Assembly (NCBI RefSeq): GCF_025943985.1
Contig: NZ_JAPCWE010000009.1
Span: 1 to 64,000, forward strand
Reading direction: 5' to 3'
DNA: 64,000 nucleotides
From: Anaerorudis cellulosivorans
GTDB taxonomy: Bacteria; Bacteroidota; Bacteroidia; Bacteroidales; Dysgonomonadaceae
Under the pieces are notes generated by a model. That model did no database searches and was not told the DNA's origin. It saw only the letters and a list, made by a program, of their open reading frames with translations. The translations under genes were made by a program, and so were the position numbers. Each line of letters starts with the position of its first letter. The stretch's first letter is position 1. Shown here piece by piece: positions 16,376 through 23,049 of the stretch.

Positions 16376-18862
16376 ATGGTAAAAGCGAGAAAGAACATAA
16401 AAAAGAAACGATCGGTTTCACGGAAGAAGAACAGCCATTGGCTCGCTTTTTTTAAAAGCGAGCGGTTGCATTTTCTTTTGGGGGTGATTATTGCTTTTAC
16501 AGGAATTTTTATTTTTCTTTCCATGATTTCGTTCCTGTTTACCGGAGCTGCCGATCAAAGTAAGGTGCTTAACCGCTCTTTTGTCGAGTTGGTCAACGAT
16601 AAAAATTTGCAGGTCGAGAATTGGACGGGTGTAGGAGGTGCTTTTATTGCCGAAAGGCTTATTAACGGGGGGTTTGGAATTTTTTCGATCCTTATTCCCT
16701 TTTTCATTGCTTATATTGGCCTTCGGTTGATGAAAGTGTCTAATTTTTCCTTTTTCAATGTTCTTTTTTTCACGGCTTTGGGATTAATCGGCGGGTCGAT
16801 TGCATCTGCTTTTGTTCTTGGTAAACTTTTTCCTGATAGTCATATCAATTGGGGCGGCAGTCATGGTGTTCGAATAGAACAGTTGTTGGAAAGCAGCATC
16901 GGGTGGCCGGGAGTGATTTTGGTAATCCTTTTGTTTATCATCGTTTTTCGTGTTCTTATTCGAAAAAATTCCGTTCAGGAAATTCGTCAAACATTGGTCA
17001 ACGATAAGCCGAAATCTGACGAGGCAGAAGAAGGTACTCCCGATGAGCCTGAGATAAATAAGGTAGCAGAGGAAACAGAACCGGAAACAGAGCAAAAACC
17101 TTCCTTTTTGAAACGTTTGTTCAGAAGAAAAAGAAGAAGCGATGAAGACGATGAGGAGGAAAGAGAGAATGAGCAGGAAAGCGGTGCAACAGACAATGTA
17201 ACGATGCAAAACAGGGAATCTTTGTCAACGGATAAAAACGATTTTGAGGTGGTGGTTCCCAAAGATGAAGAGCCGGTTATCGGTACTCCTGCGCAAGTTT
17301 TCACTGCATTTCGCCCCGATACAGAAGTTGTAGATGAAGGACGTATCGAGATTCTGGAAGATTACGACCCGCGAAAAGACCTTTCAGCGTTTCGTTTTCC
17401 GACGACGGATCTGCTCAAAACGTACCATACGGGCAACAGGGAGGTAAATATGCAGGAGCAGAATGAGAACAAGGATAAGATTATTCATACGCTTCGCAAT
17501 TATGGTATCGAAATTACCTCCATAAAAGCTACGGTGGGACCGACCGTTACCTTATACGAAATCGTACCGCAGGCGGGTGTGCGGATTTCGCGCATTCGGA
17601 ATCTCGAAGACGATATTGCATTGAGCTTGTCGGCGTTGGGAATCCGCATTATTGCTCCCATGCCGGGAAAAGGAACCATCGGGATTGAAGTGCCCAACAA
17701 AGATCCGCAAATTGTATCGATGCACTCGGTAATATCTTCAAAGAAATTTCAGGAATGTACGTACGATTTGCCTGTGGCACTGGGAAAAACCATTACAAAC
17801 GAGGTTTTTATTTTCGACCTGACCAAAATGCCGCATTTGCTGGTTGCGGGTGCAACCGGACAAGGGAAATCGGTTGGGCTTAATGCCATCATTACCTCAT
17901 TGCTTTACAAAAAACATCCGGCTGAGATGAAGCTGGTGTTGATCGACCCGAAAATGGTGGAATTCAATATTTATTCCATTATCGAAAGGCATTATCTTGC
18001 GAAGCTTCCCGATGAAGAAAAGGCCATTATTACCGATGTGACCAAAGTGACGCAGACGCTGAATTCGCTCACCAAAGAGATGGACGATCGTTACGAGTTG
18101 TTGATGCGGGCACACGTGCGTACCATTAAGGAGTATAACGAGAAGTTCGTCAAACGTCGCTTGAATCCGAACAACGGGCATCGGTACATGCCCTATATCG
18201 TGGTGGTGATCGACGAGTTTGGCGATCTGATTATGACGGCGGGCAAAGAAATTGAGATGCCCATTGCGCGTATTGCGCAGAAAGCTCGTGCCGTGGGTAT
18301 CCACATGGTTATCGCAACGCAGCGGCCTACAACCAACATCATTACGGGAACCATCAAGGCCAATTTTCCTGCCCGCATGGCTTTTCGGGTGACGTCGCAG
18401 ATCGATTCGCGTACAATTCTCGACATGAACGGCGCAAATCAGTTGACCGGGCGAGGCGATTTGCTTTTTTCTCAGGGAAACAATCTTATCCGCATTCAAT
18501 GTGCTTTTGTGGATACGCCCGAGATTGACGAAATTGCCCGCTACATCGGCAGCCAGCGGGGATACGAAACGGCGTATGCGTTGCCTGAGGTTTTGACAGA
18601 CGAGGGGGATAAACCCGGGGCAGTAGATTTAAATGAGCGGGACACGTTGTTTGAGGAAGCAGCGAGGCTTATTGTGATTCACCAGCAGGGTTCGACGTCG
18701 CTCATCCAGCGCAAGTTTTCCATTGGTTATAATCGTGCCGGGCGGTTGATGGATCAGCTGGAAGCTGCAGGAATTGTGGGTCCCGCACAAGGGAGTAAGC
18801 CTCGTGACGTGTATATTTCGGATGAATATTCGCTGGAAAAGCTGCTCGATTCGTTGCGCTAA
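16376..18862 (+). CDS. ftsK: DNA translocase FtsK/SpoIIIE
   Basis: An 828-residue septal DNA pump that clears chromosome termini at division. A basic N-terminus is followed by four membrane helices (about 34-200). A Glu-rich, low-complexity linker (about 215-310) leads to the motor. The motor has the FtsK alpha domain (about 350-450), Walker A GATGQGKS at 492-499, Walker B around VVVIDEFGDL, and the ATQRP motif. A C-terminal winged-helix gamma domain (about 765-828, STSLIQRKFSIGYNRAGRLMDQLE) would read KOPS-like sequences. It is followed by lolA-like and trxB genes. Confidence 0.95.
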   Translation: MVKARKNIKKKRSVSRKKNSHWLAFFKSERLHFLLGVIIAFTGIFIFLSMISFLFTGAADQSKVLNRSFVELVNDKNLQVENWTGVGGAFIAERLINGGFGIFSILIPFFIAYIGLRLMKVSNFSFFNVLFFTALGLIGGSIASAFVLGKLFPDSHINWGGSHGVRIEQLLESSIGWPGVILVILLFIIVFRVLIRKNSVQEIRQTLVNDKPKSDEAEEGTPDEPEINKVAEETEPETEQKPSFLKRLFRRKRRSDEDDEEERENEQESGATDNVTMQNRESLSTDKNDFEVVVPKDEEPVIGTPAQVFTAFRPDTEVVDEGRIEILEDYDPRKDLSAFRFPTTDLLKTYHTGNREVNMQEQNENKDKIIHTLRNYGIEITSIKATVGPTVTLYEIVPQAGVRISRIRNLEDDIALSLSALGIRIIAPMPGKGTIGIEVPNKDPQIVSMHSVISSKKFQECTYDLPVALGKTITNEVFIFDLTKMPHLLVAGATGQGKSVGLNAIITSLLYKKHPAEMKLVLIDPKMVEFNIYSIIERHYLAKLPDEEKAIITDVTKVTQTLNSLTKEMDDRYELLMRAHVRTIKEYNEKFVKRRLNPNNGHRYMPYIVVVIDEFGDLIMTAGKEIEMPIARIAQKARAVGIHMVIATQRPTTNIITGTIKANFPARMAFRVTSQIDSRTILDMNGANQLTGRGDLLFSQGNNLIRIQCAFVDTPEIDEIARYIGSQRGYETAYALPEVLTDEGDKPGAVDLNERDTLFEEAARLIVIHQQGSTSLIQRKFSIGYNRAGRLMDQLEAAGIVGPAQGSKPRDVYISDEYSLEKLLDSLR

Positions 18863-18915
18863 GTTTTTAAACCTTCAACAGTGCATTCGATCAATTAAAA
18901 AAGGCTACTACAAAA

Positions 18916-19560
18916 ATGAAAAAAAATATTCTCACTTTGATTTTCTTTATGGCCGGCTTGCTCTCTTTTTCGCAGACTAATAACGATGCGAGAGCAATGT
19001 TGGACAAGATTTATGAAGCTTACGAACAATCCAAAGGCGTAAAATTCTCCTTCGAGGTTAGCACCATCGATGCCAAGGGTATGTCTTACGGGTCTCAACA
19101 AGGCGAAGCCATGATGAAAGGGGACAAGTTTAAGTTGGACATGAATACGACGACGATATGGTTTGACGGAAAAACGCAATGGGTGTTGCTGAAAGATGCC
19201 GGAGAAGTAAATATCAGCAATCCTTCGGGGAAAGAGATTACGTTTATCAGTCCGATGGCTTTGTTACGTGTATATAAGAGCGGTTATACACTGAAAAAAC
19301 CGATATCGACAACGGTTAACGGTCAACGTGCATATGTTATCGATATGATACCCAATACTTCGCGTAGCGATTTCAAACAACTGTCGGTTGCCGTAGATAA
19401 AAAGACGAATACGGTTTTGCAGATAAAAACAACGCTCAAAAATAATCAGAAAAATCGTATCGATATTAAAAATTATAACGAGAACCATAATTTTCCCGAT
19501 TCGGTTTTTGTATTCAACAAAGCCGATTATCCTGATGTCGAGGTGGTAGATCTTCGTTAA
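18916..19560 (+). CDS. LolA-family outer-membrane lipoprotein carrier
   Basis: A 214-residue periplasmic protein. A signal peptide (about 1-20, LTLIFFMAGLLSFSQ) is followed by the LolA half-barrel pattern: an N-terminal helix (ARAMLDKIYEAYEQSKGVKFSFEV), strands with GEAMMKGDKFKLDM and TTIWFDGKTQWVL, then ISPMALLRVYKSGY and a C-terminal sheet. LolA shuttles lipoproteins from the inner to the outer membrane, which matters here because SusD-type and other lipoproteins are abundant in this lineage. The gene sits 53 bp behind ftsK and is probably cotranscribed. The family call is good, but the transport role of this copy is inferred. Confidence 0.8.
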   Translation: MKKNILTLIFFMAGLLSFSQTNNDARAMLDKIYEAYEQSKGVKFSFEVSTIDAKGMSYGSQQGEAMMKGDKFKLDMNTTTIWFDGKTQWVLLKDAGEVNISNPSGKEITFISPMALLRVYKSGYTLKKPISTTVNGQRAYVIDMIPNTSRSDFKQLSVAVDKKTNTVLQIKTTLKNNQKNRIDIKNYNENHNFPDSVFVFNKADYPDVEVVDLR

Positions 19561-19598
19561 TTTGTTTTATTTAAGCTAAATAGATAATGCTTATATCG

Positions 19599-19617
19599 CT
19601 TCCTTAAAATGAGGAAG
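19599..19617. promoter_or_regulatory. Hairpin in front of the trxB promoter
   Basis: CTTCCT (19599-19604) pairs with AGGAAG (19612-19617) around a 7-nt loop, 6 nt before the trxB TACCTTTG element. There is no T tract, so an operator is as likely as a terminator. Confidence 0.3.
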
Positions 19618-19622
19618 TGTTG

Positions 19623-19630
19623 TACCTTTG
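19623..19630 (+). promoter_or_regulatory. trxB promoter element
   Basis: TACCTTTG matches TAnnTTTG. It places the transcript start about 60 nt before the ATG at 19697 and rules out the in-frame TTG at 19628 as the start. Confidence 0.5.
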
Positions 19631-19696
19631 TCGCCGAAAGATAATCCTAAGGGCATTCTCCTGCCGGAGAGGGCGATCTATATAGAAAAAAGAAAT

Positions 19697-20647
19697 ATGA
19701 GAAATAGCGTAAAATGTCTGATTATAGGAGCAGGGCCAGCCGGTTATACGGCTGCCATTTATGCTTCGCGTGCCAATTTGGAGCCGGTTTTGTATGAAGG
19801 AATGCAACCGGGAGGACAACTGACCACTACGATGGAAGTAGAAAATTTTCCGGGATATCCCGAAGGGGTGAGTGGTCCGCAAATGATGGAGGATTTCAAA
19901 AAGCAGGCGGAAAGATTCGGTACCGAAATTCGTTCCGGAAGAGCAACAGCAGTGGATTTTTCGGTTCGCCCGCTTAAAGTAACCATCGATAATGAATATA
20001 CCGTTGAGGCGGACACGGTAATTATTGCCACAGGGGCTGCAGCCAAATACTTGGGGTTGCCCGACGAGAAAAAGTACGCGGGGCAGGGGGTTTCGGCTTG
20101 TGCCACATGCGACGGTTTCTTTTATCGCAAAAAGAAAGTTGCGGTAGTTGGTGGTGGAGATACGGCATGCGAAGAGGCTCTTTATTTGGCCGGATTGGCA
20201 GAGAAAGTATATATGATTGTGCGCAAACCTTATCTGCGTGCATCACGAATCATGCAGGAACGGGTGATGAATCATCCAAAGATTGAAATTCTCTTCGAAC
20301 ACAATGTGGTGGGTTTGTTCGGCGAAAAAGGGGTTGAAGGTGCTCATTTGGTCAAACGGATGGGGCAACCCGATGAGGAACATTTGGATATAGCCATCGA
20401 TGGTTTGTTTCTTGCCATCGGGCACAAACCGAACAGCGATATTTTCAGCGATTTTCTGGAATTGGACGAGGCCGGATATATCAAAACCCAACATCCGGGC
20501 ACGCGTACCAATGTGGAAGGCGTTTTTGCCGCCGGCGATGTAGCTGACCCCATTTACCGCCAGGCGGTTACGGCTGCAGGTACGGGTTGTCGTGCGGCTA
20601 TCGATGCCGAGCGGTATTTGATCGAAAAAGGACTTACTTCATTCTGA
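19697..20647 (+). CDS. trxB: Thioredoxin reductase (TrxB)
   Basis: A 316-residue flavoenzyme that passes electrons from NADPH to thioredoxin. The N-terminal FAD-binding motif is IGAGPAGYTAAIYASRA (about 9-25). The redox-active site is CATC with Cys135 and Cys138, followed by GFFYR. The NADPH-binding motif is VGGGDTACEEALYLA. The C-terminal FAD motif is GVFAAGDVAD. It supports Tpx and other thioredoxin-dependent enzymes. The gene ends in a 14-bp tail-to-tail overlap with the minus-strand MarR gene. Confidence 0.95.
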   Translation: MRNSVKCLIIGAGPAGYTAAIYASRANLEPVLYEGMQPGGQLTTTMEVENFPGYPEGVSGPQMMEDFKKQAERFGTEIRSGRATAVDFSVRPLKVTIDNEYTVEADTVIIATGAAAKYLGLPDEKKYAGQGVSACATCDGFFYRKKKVAVVGGGDTACEEALYLAGLAEKVYMIVRKPYLRASRIMQERVMNHPKIEILFEHNVVGLFGEKGVEGAHLVKRMGQPDEEHLDIAIDGLFLAIGHKPNSDIFSDFLELDEAGYIKTQHPGTRTNVEGVFAAGDVADPIYRQAVTAAGTGCRAAIDAERYLIEKGLTSF

Positions 20648-21092
20648 TCTTATCCAGTAGTCGGTTAAGTTCCGCAACTTCTTCAGGCGATAGGTTGGAG
20701 AGCAACTTATCGCTTTCTTTTTCGCAATGATACATTTCATTCAGCAGAGCCAATCCTTTCTCCGTAATTTTTATCGATTTTTGCCGTCGGTCGTCGGGGT
20801 TTTCTTCTCGTGTTACCCATCCTTTTTCGTATAGTCTATCGATGATTCGGCTCATATCGGAATGCTTGTCCAGCATACGTTCTTTTATGAAGCCGATGGT
20901 TAGAGGTCCTTTCGCTTGGAATCCGCGTAAAATGCGCAACACGTTATATTGCTGTTCGGTGATGTTGTGCTTTTTAAGGGATTGATCAAATTTGTAACTG
21001 ACTTGTTTTGCCGTGTAAATCAAATTGATCAATCCCTTGTGATAGATATTCCTAAAACGTCCTTTTATTTCTTCTTCAATACTTATCGGCAT
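20634..21092 (-). CDS. MarR-family transcriptional regulator
   Basis: A 152-residue winged-helix repressor. The N-terminal dimerisation helices lead to the helix-turn-helix (LTIGFIKERMLDKHSDMSRIIDRLYEKGWV) and the wing VTREENPDDRRQKSIKITEKG, which contains the conserved DxRxxxI/L pattern of MarR proteins. The start lies 1 bp after the stop of the FMN-reductase gene, so both form one operon. Two related palindromes in the shared promoter (21690-21717) are the obvious operators. The effector is unknown; redox or quinone-type compounds would fit the reductase partner. Confidence 0.88.
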   Translation of the reverse strand: MPISIEEEIKGRFRNIYHKGLINLIYTAKQVSYKFDQSLKKHNITEQQYNVLRILRGFQAKGPLTIGFIKERMLDKHSDMSRIIDRLYEKGWVTREENPDDRRQKSIKITEKGLALLNEMYHCEKESDKLLSNLSPEEVAELNRLLDKIRMK

Positions 21093-21093
21093 T

Positions 21094-21651
21094 TTATTTT
21101 CTTACAGTTTTCAATGCTTCTCCCCAGCTAACCAATTGATCGATCATTGCATGAAGCGTGGTTTCGTGAAAAGAGGCAGGTTTAAATACACTGAAATTCT
21201 CGAAATCGGTAAAAAGCGAGAGTGCTACCTGAGTCCTTACGTCAGCGACCATAATTTCGCCCATGATTTGTCGTAATTGTTCCACTGCACGCACGCCTCC
21301 CGATGAACCGTAGCTTACGAAACCGGCGGCTTTGTTGTTCCATTCGGCGAAAATGAAATCGATGGCATTTTTTAGAGCGCCTGTCGGGGCATGATTGTAT
21401 TCGGGGGTAACAAAAATAAAGGCATCCAACGAGGCAATTTTTTCGGCCCACTTCTTTGTATGCGGATGCATATATTGGTGCATGGACGCCGGAATGGGTT
21501 CATCGAGTAAAGGTAAGTCATAATCGTTGATATCGACTACTTCGAATGCTGCATCGTTTCTTTTGCTTGCTATTTCATAAACCCATTTGGCAACTGCTTC
21601 TGAATTGCGCCCGGGTCTGGTGCTTCCGATAATAATTCCTATGGTAATCAT
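21094..21651 (-). CDS. NADPH-dependent FMN reductase
   Basis: A 185-residue flavodoxin-fold oxidoreductase. It has the flavin phosphate-binding loop GSTRPGRNSEAVAKWVY (residues 9-25), the TPEYNHAPTGALKNAIDF motif that holds the isoalloxazine ring, and SYGSSGGVRAVEQLR. These match the family of NAD(P)H-dependent quinone/azo-type reductases. It is the first gene of a two-gene operon with a MarR repressor, suggesting a response to a reactive small molecule. The exact substrate cannot be told from sequence. Confidence 0.88.
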   Translation of the reverse strand: MITIGIIIGSTRPGRNSEAVAKWVYEIASKRNDAAFEVVDINDYDLPLLDEPIPASMHQYMHPHTKKWAEKIASLDAFIFVTPEYNHAPTGALKNAIDFIFAEWNNKAAGFVSYGSSGGVRAVEQLRQIMGEIMVADVRTQVALSLFTDFENFSVFKPASFHETTLHAMIDQLVSWGEALKTVRK

Positions 21652-21682
21652 CCTGTTTTAATTTTATTGTTTTAATTCGTTA

Positions 21683-21713
21683 CAAAGATATGTTTAAACA
21701 TTGTATGTTGCAA
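21683..21713 (-). promoter_or_regulatory. Promoter of the FMN reductase-marR operon
   Basis: On the minus strand TTG (21713-21711) and TATCTTTG (21690-21683) are 20 nt apart, the best spacing for this promoter class. The ATG is about 30 nt downstream. Confidence 0.65.
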
Positions 21714-21717
21714 CATA
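21690..21717. promoter_or_regulatory. Twin palindromes, candidate MarR operator
   Basis: ATGTTTAAACAT (21690-21701) and TATGTTGCAACATA (21704-21717) are both perfect palindromes sharing ATGTT-N2-AACAT. Their centres are 15 bp apart. They cover the spacer and upstream element of the promoter, so a bound dimer would block RNA polymerase. Confidence 0.7.
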
Positions 21718-21918
21718 TAATACGTTAAATATCTGTAAAAGTGTAGGGCATGTGCATAACCGATGAACTGTAAAATAAGATTTGTTTGATTTTGAGAATA
21801 GATGCCGATTTTTTTTTAATGATCTGGTAAATCAATGGGATCGGTGATTTATATTAAGGATAAAATCGAGTTCGATAAATTTTCATTAAAATAATTTTTT
21901 AATTTGAATATAAAATTT

Positions 21919-21926
21919 TAAATTTG
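21919..21926 (+). promoter_or_regulatory. Promoter element of the TIM-barrel gene
   Basis: TAAATTTG matches TAnnTTTG, 65 nt before the ATG at 21991. Confidence 0.35.
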
Positions 21927-21990
21927 GCACGTAAAATCACGCGATTTTTATCGTCATTTTTGAAATACTTGCTATCAAAATCTAAATAAA

Positions 21991-22953
21991 ATGAAAACAA
22001 ACAGGAGAGATTTTATTCGAAAGTCGGCTATAGCTGCTGTTGGAATGGGGATGGTAACATCATGCGATACCTCTTCAAAAGAAAAAACCACAACGGAAAA
22101 GAAAAAAGCACGATGCAATCCGATTGGTGTGTCCACATATTCGTTTTGGCAATTTAACGGCCCCAAAGAAAATGCACCTATCGAAGATTGTATCGAGAAA
22201 GCAGCGGAAATGGGTTTCGATGGTATTGAGTTTTTGCTGGTTCAAATGCAATCGGAAGAAAATGGGTATTTGCAAAAACTAAAACGACAAGCTTTTCATG
22301 CCGGTCTCGATCTTATGGGATTTTCCACTCACCAGGGCTTTGTGTATCCCGAAAAAGAAAAACGTCAAGCCGAAGTGGAGAAAACTATTCATCAGATCGA
22401 ATTGGCTTATCAACTGGGGATCCCTACCATGCGGCTGAATACCGGACGGTGGGGTACGATTGAATCTTTTGACGAGTTGATGGCCAATAAAGGTATCGAG
22501 CCTGTTTTGGAGGGTTATACCGAAGAAGACGGATTTAAATGGGTGATTGATGCCATTGAACAGTGCATCCCTACAGCTGAAAAATGTGGAGTGACAATCG
22601 GTCTCGAAAATCATTGGGGGTTGGGAAGAACCGCCGAAGGGGTACTGCGTATTGTTAATGCCATCGATTCGCCGTGGTTACGGGTAACAGCCGATACCGG
22701 CAATTTTCTGGAACGGCAGTACGAACAGTTGGAAATGTTGGCACCCATGACTTCGTTGATTCAGGCCAAAACTTATTTTGGTGGCGGAAAATGGTATACG
22801 CTCGATATCGACTATCGCCGGGTTGCCGAAATTTTCAGAAAAGTAAACTATCGCGGCTATATTTCAATCGAATTTGAAGGAAAAGAAGATCCCATGACTG
22901 CTGTACCCAAAAGTTTGGAAATGATACGTGAAGCATTTACCTACGAAGTTTGA
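21991..22953 (+). CDS. Exported sugar phosphate isomerase/epimerase-like protein
   Basis: A 320-residue protein of the xylose isomerase-like TIM-barrel superfamily. The N-terminus carries a twin-arginine signal (RRDFIRKSA) ending in a lipobox (VTSC, Cys28), so it is probably a Tat-exported lipoprotein. The barrel shows GVSTYSFWQF, MGFDGIEFLLVQ, GVTIGLENHWG and VTADTGNF, and ends with YISIEFEGKEDP; the metal-binding acids are consistent with the family. It opens the sugar-utilisation region, 96 bp before the GH2 gene, and may modify sugars released outside the cytoplasm. The substrate is unknown. Confidence 0.78.
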   Translation: MKTNRRDFIRKSAIAAVGMGMVTSCDTSSKEKTTTEKKKARCNPIGVSTYSFWQFNGPKENAPIEDCIEKAAEMGFDGIEFLLVQMQSEENGYLQKLKRQAFHAGLDLMGFSTHQGFVYPEKEKRQAEVEKTIHQIELAYQLGIPTMRLNTGRWGTIESFDELMANKGIEPVLEGYTEEDGFKWVIDAIEQCIPTAEKCGVTIGLENHWGLGRTAEGVLRIVNAIDSPWLRVTADTGNFLERQYEQLEMLAPMTSLIQAKTYFGGGKWYTLDIDYRRVAEIFRKVNYRGYISIEFEGKEDPMTAVPKSLEMIREAFTYEV

Positions 22954-23049
22954 TCAGGAATGCGAAAATACGTAATGATGCCGTGAAAAAAATTTCCGCA
23001 TCGTATGTTGGTACAGGCAATTTAATTCGGTTTTTGATAATTATACTCA

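Larger units (their letters stand above)
21652..21990. other. Divergent regulatory region, reductase/marR and TIM-barrel genes
   Basis: This 339-bp region holds the reductase-marR promoter with its two palindromes, a 7-bp inverted repeat TAAATCA / TGATTTA (21828-21834 with 21845-21851, 10-nt loop), and a TAnnTTTG element for the plus-strand gene (21919-21926). No gene is recognisable. Confidence 0.5.
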
